Of a stretch of DNA of 64,000 nucleotides, positions 44,991-51,229 are shown piece after piece. The notes under the pieces are model-generated. The model had not been told where the DNA came from. It saw only the letters and a list, made by a program, of their open reading frames with translations, and ran no database searches. Source of the DNA: Tyzzerella sp. (GTDB taxonomy: Bacteria > Bacillota > Clostridia > Lachnospirales > Lachnospiraceae). Location: positions 1-64,000 of the forward strand of contig JAFTWA010000012.1 of the NCBI GenBank assembly GCA_017465565.1, in the 5' to 3' direction. Both the position numbers and the translations under genes were made by a program. The number at the start of each line of letters is the position of its first letter. Position 1 is the stretch's first letter.

Positions 44991-46987
44991 TTTGCATACA
45001 CCTCCTCAAGTAATAATTCTTCCACGACCTCTCCATCCCAGTAAATCTGTGCTTTATATGCCACAGGAAGTCCTTCCAATATTTTGTCAAAATACAAATC
45101 TCCAGTTTCACTCAGGCCATTCAAGGTATTCTCTTCATTATTTGCGGCTTTCATTATCCAAGTAAATCCTTCCGAATCATGCCCTACTCCGCTTAAGTTC
45201 TTCCAATCCCGAAAATCAACTTTCTCATCCAAAGAACTCATCTCTGCAATCTGGATACCGACATATTCTTCTGGCGAATTTCCTTCTGCATCAGCAGTGT
45301 AGGTATATTCAACTTCATATTGTGGCCTCTCATCTTCAAATTCAGCATCCAAATCAAGACTGTCACCTAAATTGCTTGAGCGGGCACTTGCCCTGAATTT
45401 TCCAATGTGATGCTCCGTCTGTACTTTAATCTTTATTGTTCCTCTCTCTCCAGTTGCTGCAAACTCAGCCTTTTCCGGTATCAAATCGGTATATTCATAC
45501 AATGACAAACTCTCACTAAAGGTTAACACAATGCGTTCGCCCTTCTCTTCCACAATCCATCCATCTTCGTACCAGACTGACACAGGAACTAACACGTATC
45601 CTCCACGAGATGGATCTTCTTCCATTTCTGTCGGCCACGGAGTACCATCTTCTTTTAACAGACTATAGATGCTGAATCTCAGATACGCAAGATAACTTCC
45701 ATCTTCGCATTTTCTTATATTATAAATTCCGTATCCAGCCCCATCTGTCAAATATTCTAATTCTGCTCCGCTATATAAATAATTTGCTCTCCATCCATCC
45801 TCTTCTGCGTACTGACGCATGGTTGCTTCCAATTCATCATGCTTATCATATGGGGATGCAATCGCGATATAAAGTCCATTTTCGTATGCAAGCCCTTTAG
45901 CATAAGTATCCAACGCTCCTGCCATTGTGCTGCATCTATCTAGTCTCGCATATGCCATTGATTCATCAAGTTCATAAAGTGGTCCTGGATGGTAAGGATT
46001 CCAATATGCACTATATTCTCTGCGTCCTGAGCCAAACAGCGCGAAAACCATGATTATAATCACACAACAAACGGAAACAAGTGCCATACCTTCTGGATAC
46101 TTTTTAAATCGCACAATAGAAGTAATTCTTCTAGTGATATTTTTTCCACCATTAGAAATCGAGCTTGTTCCTGGAACTCTGGCATACTTTTCATTTGCCA
46201 TATCCAGTAGAATAATGCCATAATCACGGCGTTCTCCTCCTTCTAACCGCTCCAGCACTCTTTGGTCGCACAGCGCTTCCATATCGTTTTCAATACGGTA
46301 AAACACATACTGTAACAAAGGATTGCACCAGTGAAGACATCTCAACATGCACCAACCTGCACTTTGCAGTTCATCATGGTATTTCAGATGCAATAACTCA
46401 TGCAAAATCACTTTTTCATCCACTTCTCTATCAGCAGGCAAAACTAATGTAGGCTGCAAACCACCGCACACAAAAGCTGATGGTAAACCGTCAATCATAA
46501 TCGTCTTACATGTCTTTAATTCATATTTTTCACAGACATTTTGTATTTTTATTTTGAGTTCATCTGAAATCGATGTCCCACGGCGGAGTACCCTTCTCAA
46601 CTTCAAATAAGAAATTAAGTACCACAAAACCGAGATTACCATCCCGACTATGTAAACCACAAAAATCCAATCTGTAACACTGCTTGGTGTACCAGCCATA
46701 ATAGGTATAATGTGCTTCACCTTCGCCGGCACATATATTTCGGTAAATGCCGAAGTCAACTGCTTTTCTACCATTGCTTTTGCCATTTCCAACCATACTG
46801 GAATCGGCAATACAATATGGCGGGTAATATTTACAGGAAGCAAAATTCTCGCTGCCAGGACTGCCCATACTCCATATTGCCAGCGCGGCGAAAGCTTATC
46901 CTGCAGCATCCATTTTACAAATAAAATGCAGACTGCTATAAGCGTGACTGAAAGTGTCTGATTCAAAAAGCTCCAAATATTAGTCAT
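44987..46987 (-). CDS. BlaR1-like M56 family membrane metallopeptidase sensor, 666 residues
   Basis: A paralogue of the 892-residue protein with a nearly identical N-terminal half: the zinc motif VILHELLHLKYHDEL near 195, RIENDMEALCDQRVLERLEG and then SSISNGGKNITRRI. The extracellular part (about 315-666) is shorter and more divergent and ends KAQIYWDGEVVEELL. Similar AQIYWDG/VRIYWDGE segments in both show that the sensor domains also duplicated. It follows the BlaI-type repressor gene by three bases. Confidence 0.85.
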   Translation of the reverse strand: MTNIWSFLNQTLSVTLIAVCILFVKWMLQDKLSPRWQYGVWAVLAARILLPVNITRHIVLPIPVWLEMAKAMVEKQLTSAFTEIYVPAKVKHIIPIMAGTPSSVTDWIFVVYIVGMVISVLWYLISYLKLRRVLRRGTSISDELKIKIQNVCEKYELKTCKTIMIDGLPSAFVCGGLQPTLVLPADREVDEKVILHELLHLKYHDELQSAGWCMLRCLHWCNPLLQYVFYRIENDMEALCDQRVLERLEGGERRDYGIILLDMANEKYARVPGTSSISNGGKNITRRITSIVRFKKYPEGMALVSVCCVIIIMVFALFGSGRREYSAYWNPYHPGPLYELDESMAYARLDRCSTMAGALDTYAKGLAYENGLYIAIASPYDKHDELEATMRQYAEEDGWRANYLYSGAELEYLTDGAGYGIYNIRKCEDGSYLAYLRFSIYSLLKEDGTPWPTEMEEDPSRGGYVLVPVSVWYEDGWIVEEKGERIVLTFSESLSLYEYTDLIPEKAEFAATGERGTIKIKVQTEHHIGKFRASARSSNLGDSLDLDAEFEDERPQYEVEYTYTADAEGNSPEEYVGIQIAEMSSLDEKVDFRDWKNLSGVGHDSEGFTWIMKAANNEENTLNGLSETGDLYFDKILEGLPVAYKAQIYWDGEVVEELLLEEVYAK

Positions 46988-46990
46988 AGG

Positions 46991-47350
46991 CTACACCTCC
47001 ATCTCGTCCAGCATTTGGCGCAGTCTTTTCACCTCTTTCTGCGATATTGATGATTCTTTTAAAAATGCGGCAATCAAATCTCCTGTTGCCCCTCCATAAA
47101 CCTTTGTGAGTAGTTCTTCTCTTTCATGTTGTGCGCATTCTTCCCGGGATACGGCCGCAGCATAAGGCTTTTCCTGAGTCCTATCAATAGAAACCAGTCC
47201 TTTACTCTCCATACGTGTCAGATAGGTATGAACCGTATTCTTGCTCCAGCCATTTATAGGCGCAAGGGCTTTCGTAATCTCACCAAATGCTAATCTATCT
47301 TCTGACCATAGAATTTCCAATACACTCCATTCCGCTTCTGTAAGCTTCAT
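46991..47350 (-). CDS. BlaI/MecI/CopY family repressor
   Basis: The 119-residue winged-helix protein begins MKLTEAEWSVLEILWSEDRL, has the recognition region WSKNTVHTYLTRMESKGLVS and a C-terminal dimerisation segment with the RLRQMLDEMEV end, as in BlaI. BlaI-type repressors are inactivated by cleavage when the M56 partner is triggered. It is the first gene of the operon and lies under an exceptionally clean palindromic operator. Confidence 0.92.
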   Translation of the reverse strand: MKLTEAEWSVLEILWSEDRLAFGEITKALAPINGWSKNTVHTYLTRMESKGLVSIDRTQEKPYAAAVSREECAQHEREELLTKVYGGATGDLIAAFLKESSISQKEVKRLRQMLDEMEV

Positions 47351-47383
47351 ATCTATCCCTCCTGTACTATTTCATTTTCATTT

Positions 47384-47425
47384 GTTCTACAACTGTAGTA
47401 TACTATTATACTACAGTTGTAGAAC
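47384..47425. promoter_or_regulatory. Perfect inverted-repeat operator of the BlaI-type repressor
   Basis: GTTCTACAACTGTAGTATA (47384-47402) and its exact complement TATACTACAGTTGTAGAAC (47407-47425) are separated by CTAT. Each arm contains TACAnnTGTA-like dyads (CTACAACTGTAG and CTACAGTTGTAG), the known core of BlaI/MecI sites, so two repressor dimers could bind. Confidence 0.85.
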
Positions 47426-47436
47426 ACTTTTGTCAA
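47408..47436 (-). promoter_or_regulatory. Promoter of the BlaI-M56 operon inside the operator
   Basis: A perfect TTGACA (47431-47436) on the minus strand is followed after 17 bases by TAGTAT (47408-47413), which lies in the operator; TATAAT with a longer spacer overlaps it. Binding of the repressor would block it. Confidence 0.65.
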
Positions 47437-47485
47437 GTGTATACTCTCCATTTATCAGAAAATTTCAAATTTTCTATTTTTTTAA

Positions 47486-47515
47486 GCGACAAATTCCGAC
47501 ACATTGTGTTATAAT
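47486..47515 (+). promoter_or_regulatory. Possible promoter of the zinc-ribbon membrane protein gene
   Basis: GCGACA (47486-47491) and a perfect TATAAT (47510-47515) with an 18-base spacer, about 30 bp before the ATG. The -35 is weak. Confidence 0.45.
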
Positions 47516-47545
47516 TAATAAAAATTCTTCGAGGGGGAAATTTTT

Positions 47546-48478
47546 ATGGTAAAGGAAAAATTACGTGCGAAAATTTTAGATGGGTCATTACAGGATTATA
47601 AAACTTATCTCGCTGGCTGCTATCGTGGCTATCACATCGTCATCGAATTCAGACAGCCATATTACATAGTCACAATCAATGCCTCATCTACAAATGATGC
47701 CAATAATGAAATGCTAAGAGAATTCTTAGCACAACACAAAGGAACAGTAAAAAAACTTGCAAAAGCTGAGGCAAATACTCACAAAGTATCACTTTCTGTT
47801 GCAGCCCCAAATTTGCAAAAAAATCTTCCTGATGTTTTAAACAATTCTATTGCTCCAATCATTAACTATTTGGTAAATGGAAATTATACATCAGGCTGTG
47901 AAAACTGTGGAGATACCATGCAGCAGCTCCACTGCTATGAAATCAATGGACTTCACCACTATATTTGTGACACATGCGCTAAAGAAATCGAGGCTTCTTT
48001 ACAAGAAAAGCAAGTAAATATCAAAATGCAGAAAAGCCAGTTTATTCCTGGACTTATCGGCGCTTTCCTCGGTTCACTCCTTGGCGCCGCCCTGTGGATT
48101 CTGATTTACCGCCTTGGTTACATTGCAGGACTTGCAGGTGCAGTTACTGCTATCTGCGCGCTAAAAGGATACGAAATGTTCGGAAAACATCTGGATAAGA
48201 AGGGTGTTATCTGTTCTGTAATCATTATGGTTGCCATGATTTTCTTTGCAAATAAAATCGCTTGGTCATGGGAAGCATTTGATGCACTGAAAGATTACGG
48301 CTACACATTCTCTAACTGCTTCCGCTATTTAGGTGATATTCTGGAGGCAAGCGGTTTGACTGGAAGCTACTATGGCGATCTGGGAATCGGATATTTCTTG
48401 ACACTTATCTGTAGTATCGGAAATATTATCAATGCATTTAAAACAAGTGCTGGCAGTTATTCAATGAAAAAGATGTAA
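47546..48478 (+). CDS. Membrane protein with a CxxC zinc ribbon, unknown function
   Basis: A 310-residue protein that I cannot assign. Residues 1-100 are a soluble domain with alternating strands and no known motif. A zinc-ribbon-like pair CENCGD and, 20 residues later, CDTCAKEIE lies near 117-150. About three or four membrane helices follow (near 175-215, 228-243 and 275-300). It has its own promoter and terminator, and GAGGGGG precedes the ATG. Gene neighbours do not suggest a role. Confidence 0.75.
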   Translation: MVKEKLRAKILDGSLQDYKTYLAGCYRGYHIVIEFRQPYYIVTINASSTNDANNEMLREFLAQHKGTVKKLAKAEANTHKVSLSVAAPNLQKNLPDVLNNSIAPIINYLVNGNYTSGCENCGDTMQQLHCYEINGLHHYICDTCAKEIEASLQEKQVNIKMQKSQFIPGLIGAFLGSLLGAALWILIYRLGYIAGLAGAVTAICALKGYEMFGKHLDKKGVICSVIIMVAMIFFANKIAWSWEAFDALKDYGYTFSNCFRYLGDILEASGLTGSYYGDLGIGYFLTLICSIGNIINAFKTSAGSYSMKKM

Positions 48479-48508
48479 GTTTCAACCTCTGTTAACAAGA
48501 CAAAAAAG

Positions 48509-48554
48509 TCCATGTAGTGGCACTTTGATATGCCATTACATGGATTTCTTTTTT
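48509..48554. terminator. Bidirectional terminator between the zinc-ribbon protein and cyclophilin genes
   Basis: TCCATGTAGTGGCA (48509-48522) and TGCCATTACATGGA (48531-48544) pair over 14 positions with one wobble, followed by TTTCTTTTTT. An A-run lies on the other side. Confidence 0.8.
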
Positions 48555-49167
48555 ATACCCAATCAATTACCGCATCAATTTCTTTTTCCCCAGCCAAATA
48601 TTCTTCTGTTGGCTGTTTTGTCTTTGGCGGTTCATATTCGACCCCAAAAGTTTCCACCCATACTCGCTTCATGCGCTGCGGTGTCTTCGGTGTGTAGAAT
48701 TTAATCGTGCCATTTACTAGTCTTTCATTACATGGAGTCTCGTTAATGCAGTCAACCACATCGAATCCTCCAACCACTTTCCCGATTACAGGGAAATTAT
48801 TGTCTAATCGTTTGTGGTCTCCTGTCATAATAAAGAACTGAGAACCTGCAGAAATATTGCTGTTTCCGCCACATCCCGCCATTCCTACATAATATTTTTC
48901 AAAGGATGGCTGTGGAACTGTATAACCACTTTCTAAATATTCACCGTCAATGATATAGTCGCAGCCTTCTTCATAGATTCCAGGACGTTTATCACAGTCT
49001 GTCTGAAGCACAAAGTCTTTTACCACACGATAAAAGATTCTGCCATTGTACCAGCCCTTATTTACAAGCCAAATGATTGAACATACTGAGTTATAAGTAA
49101 TGTCTGGAAATAATTCAATATCTATGATACCGCCCGCTTCCATTTCGATATGTAATATTGGATTCAT
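48553..49167 (-). CDS. Cyclophilin-type peptidyl-prolyl cis-trans isomerase
   Basis: The 204-residue protein has the cyclophilin core: FYRVVKDFVLQTDC near residue 55, GGNSNISAGSQFFIMTGDHK near 120 and NNFPVIGKVVGGFDVVDCIN. It speeds proline isomerisation in protein folding. No signal peptide is visible, so it is cytoplasmic. Single gene; AAAGGAG precedes the ATG. Confidence 0.9.
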   Translation of the reverse strand: MNPILHIEMEAGGIIDIELFPDITYNSVCSIIWLVNKGWYNGRIFYRVVKDFVLQTDCDKRPGIYEEGCDYIIDGEYLESGYTVPQPSFEKYYVGMAGCGGNSNISAGSQFFIMTGDHKRLDNNFPVIGKVVGGFDVVDCINETPCNERLVNGTIKFYTPKTPQRMKRVWVETFGVEYEPPKTKQPTEEYLAGEKEIDAVIDWV

Positions 49168-49362
49168 TTTATTTTTTCTCCTTTAATCTTTTGAATATTT
49201 TATAACTATAATACAACATTTCATTGTTTTTTCATAGATTACGTGTTAAATTAAATCTTAATACAAGAATTATATTAATATTCAGAATTTCTTTTTTGAA
49301 ACATATCAACTTTCAAGGCGTTTCAGCCAAATAATTCAAACCAATTAATTTCATATGAAAGC

Positions 49363-49398
49363 GCGTGATGCTTATGAGTGTCTTTTCACGCCCTTTTT
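49363..49398 (+). terminator. Orphan terminator-like hairpin ahead of hicA
   Basis: GCGTGA (49363-49368) and TCACGC (49386-49391) form a short GC-rich stem, followed by CC and TTTTT. No plus-strand coding gene precedes it. The roughly 190 bp between the cyclophilin start and this hairpin show no coding frame. Confidence 0.4.
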
Positions 49399-49407
49399 AA
49401 CATTTTG

Positions 49408-49436
49408 TTGACAAGTGATACTATATATAATACTAT
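49408..49436 (+). promoter_or_regulatory. Promoter of the HicAB module
   Basis: A perfect TTGACA (49408-49413) and TACTAT (49431-49436) are 17 bases apart. An alternative -10, TATAAT, lies at 49426-49431. The start would be so close to hicA that its leader is very short. Confidence 0.7.
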
Positions 49437-49452
49437 TAAGGGGGAATAAATA

Positions 49453-49626
49453 TTGCCAAACATAAGAAAAATACTTGTAAGACAAAAAGGAAGCCATAAA
49501 CAATATCTTAATGCCGAAACTGGCGAACTTACTACAATCAAGCAAGAAAATCCGTTAAAAAAAGTTTATATAATGGATATTCTCAACAGACTTACACAAT
49601 ATGAAGGGAGTAAAAAATGGAAGTAA
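49453..49626 (+). CDS. hicA: HicA-like mRNA interferase toxin, short, TTG start
   Basis: A 57-residue frame that starts only at TTG (49453), preceded by AAGGGGG eight bases upstream; a stop codon lies two codons further upstream in frame. The centre reads VRQKGSHKQYLNAETGELTT, containing the GSH motif with the catalytic His of HicA, and the C-terminus NPLKKVYIMDILNRL matches the HicA helix. The GSH motif is at residue 13, about ten residues earlier than usual, so helix 1 is shortened or absent. It overlaps hicB by ten bases. Activity is uncertain. Confidence 0.7.
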   Translation: MPNIRKILVRQKGSHKQYLNAETGELTTIKQENPLKKVYIMDILNRLTQYEGSKKWK

Positions 49627-49961
49627 AAGATTATATGAAACTACCATATACAAGGTTAGTACAAGAAATGAATGATGAGAGCGGTCATTATTTTTACGGA
49701 AGAATTCTAGAATTAGATGGGTGCCAAACAACAGCAGATACCTTGACTGAATTATATTCAAATTTAAATGAAATCATGGAAAGCTATTTGGAAATTAAAA
49801 TTGAAAACAATTTAGCAATACCAATACCAGCAACAGCCGATAAATACAGTGGGAAATTTGTGGTAAGATTGCCAAAAACACTACATCAAAGATTAGCAAT
49901 CGAAGCTCACAAAGAGGGCGTAAGCCTGAATCAATTAGCTTTATATAAACTAGCACTTTAA
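49617..49961 (+). CDS. hicB: HicB family antitoxin
   Basis: The 114-residue protein has an N-terminal degenerate RNase H fold (YTRLVQEMNDESGHYFYGRI, then LDGCQTTADTLTELYSNLNE), the HicB fold, and a C-terminal ribbon-helix-helix domain GKFVVRLPKTLHQRLAIEAH. It neutralises HicA and represses the operon. Its start lies inside the end of hicA; AAGGGAG precedes it. Confidence 0.88.
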   Translation: MEVKDYMKLPYTRLVQEMNDESGHYFYGRILELDGCQTTADTLTELYSNLNEIMESYLEIKIENNLAIPIPATADKYSGKFVVRLPKTLHQRLAIEAHKEGVSLNQLALYKLAL

Positions 49962-49971
49962 TTCTATGCAA

Positions 49972-50028
49972 AAAGGAGGGTGTCCCAAAAGTCTTTTCAA
50001 AATTTAGACTTTTGGGACACCCTCCTTT
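49972..50028. terminator. Perfect 23-bp palindromic terminator between hicB and gpsA-like genes
   Basis: The arms 49972-49994 and 50006-50028 (AAAGGAGGGTGTCCCAAAAG and three more bases) are exact complements around an 11-base loop, with A and T tracts at the outer edges. It serves two convergent genes. The unusual length also fits a small palindromic repeat element. Confidence 0.75.
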
Positions 50029-50057
50029 AAAACAATATCGATATTCTTTCGAAGCAA

Positions 50058-51110
50058 TTACACTTCGTATGTAAATGTAAATTCTTCCCATGGAAGGTTT
50101 ACTGGTTTCTTTTGACAGATGATTTCATCTACATGCATAAGAAGTGGGAAATCCTTTACATCAACAACACCTCTCTTAGCAGCAGCTTTGATTGCACGAG
50201 CAACACGTTCTGCTACTACAAGCGATTCTAATGTTACACCGTTTAATTCTGCTTTTGCTTTGTCGATGTTTAATCCACGACCAAGCAAGATACCAACAAG
50301 TCTTGTACGTCCACCATATACTGTTACGTAAAGGTCTCCGTATCCAACTGTCATATTTTCAAGCGTAGCTGTTCCTTGGTATTCGAAAAGTCTGTACATT
50401 TCTTTTACAGCTTGTCCGAAGATAGCAGCTTGTGAGTTAAAGTGTAATTCACTATCAAGACCAAATTCCTTTTGGTTTAAACCGATTGTTAATGCAATAC
50501 CGAGAGCATAACCATTCTTTAATGCTACTGCACTTTCAATACCTGTTACGTCTGTTGAAAGACTGATGTGATAGTAAGAAGTTGTCATCACTTCCTTCAT
50601 CATTTTTAATGTTTCCAAATCGCGTCCACAGAAAGCAACTTCTGTTTGATCGTGGAATACTAATTCGTAACTTGTACATGGTCCACCAATTGCATTGATT
50701 GAAAGGTTTTTACCCATTTCTCTGCATTTTGCTTCCCAAACGTCTGGGTATGTAAGTAATTTACCTTCTTCTGTGTCTACAAGACCTTTTGTTACACTGA
50801 GTACTGGAATTTCTTCTGGTACTAATGGAAGGATTACATCACCAAACCAATCAACACCAAAGCTTGAAACACCACCAATGATAAATGTAGAACCTGCGAT
50901 TGCTTCTTCTACTTCTTCGATTTGATAATATTTAAGACCTGCTGGGAATGGTCTGTCAAATTTAAGATGTTTGTCAGTTGCGCGACAAGCATCGATAATT
51001 TCTCTATCTAAATGTGTACCTACTAAACGAACTTCGTGTCCATTTTCTCTTGCTGGGAATGCTAATGCAGAACCCATCATACCTGCTCCAATAATTGTTA
51101 CAATTGCCAT
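50058..51110 (-). CDS. gpsA: Divergent NAD(P)-dependent glycerol-3-phosphate dehydrogenase-like protein
   Basis: The 350-residue protein has an N-terminal Rossmann fold IIGAGMMGSALAFPARENGH and the GpsA-type helical domain with AVALKNGYALGIALTIGL carrying the conserved Lys. The family reduces dihydroxyacetone phosphate to glycerol 3-phosphate for lipid synthesis. Some standard GpsA blocks are altered (GGPCTSYELVF where GPSFA is usual), so it could act on another phosphorylated polyol. The ATG at 51110 follows AAGGAG and is preferred over a start 20 codons upstream. Confidence 0.75.
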   Translation of the reverse strand: MAIVTIIGAGMMGSALAFPARENGHEVRLVGTHLDREIIDACRATDKHLKFDRPFPAGLKYYQIEEVEEAIAGSTFIIGGVSSFGVDWFGDVILPLVPEEIPVLSVTKGLVDTEEGKLLTYPDVWEAKCREMGKNLSINAIGGPCTSYELVFHDQTEVAFCGRDLETLKMMKEVMTTSYYHISLSTDVTGIESAVALKNGYALGIALTIGLNQKEFGLDSELHFNSQAAIFGQAVKEMYRLFEYQGTATLENMTVGYGDLYVTVYGGRTRLVGILLGRGLNIDKAKAELNGVTLESLVVAERVARAIKAAAKRGVVDVKDFPLLMHVDEIICQKKPVNLPWEEFTFTYEV

Positions 51111-51153
51111 GATTCTTTTCTCCTTTTGTTTGTCAATGATACATGTGTGGTCG

Positions 51154-51182
51154 CCTCGTCTATCGAACAATCATAGACGAGG
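51154..51182. other. Hairpin between the GH106-like gene and the gpsA-like gene
   Basis: CCTCGTCTAT (51154-51163) and ATAGACGAGG (51173-51182) are perfect complements. On the minus strand, the transcribed direction of both neighbours, no T-run follows, so it is more likely a processing or weak termination site. T-rich sequence follows on the plus strand. Confidence 0.4.
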
Positions 51183-51229
51183 TTTCTCTTTATTTATTTA
51201 CTTATTTTAAACCTTTCTGCAAATCACTT

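Noticed and set aside
46991-47350. BlaI system as a beta-lactam resistance operon
   Set aside because: No beta-lactamase or penicillin-binding protein gene is present and the sensor domains are not penicillin-binding-like.
49453-49626. HicA frame as a dead pseudogene
   Set aside because: Promoter, ribosome-binding site, catalytic motif and overlap with hicB are intact, so a functional short form is more likely.
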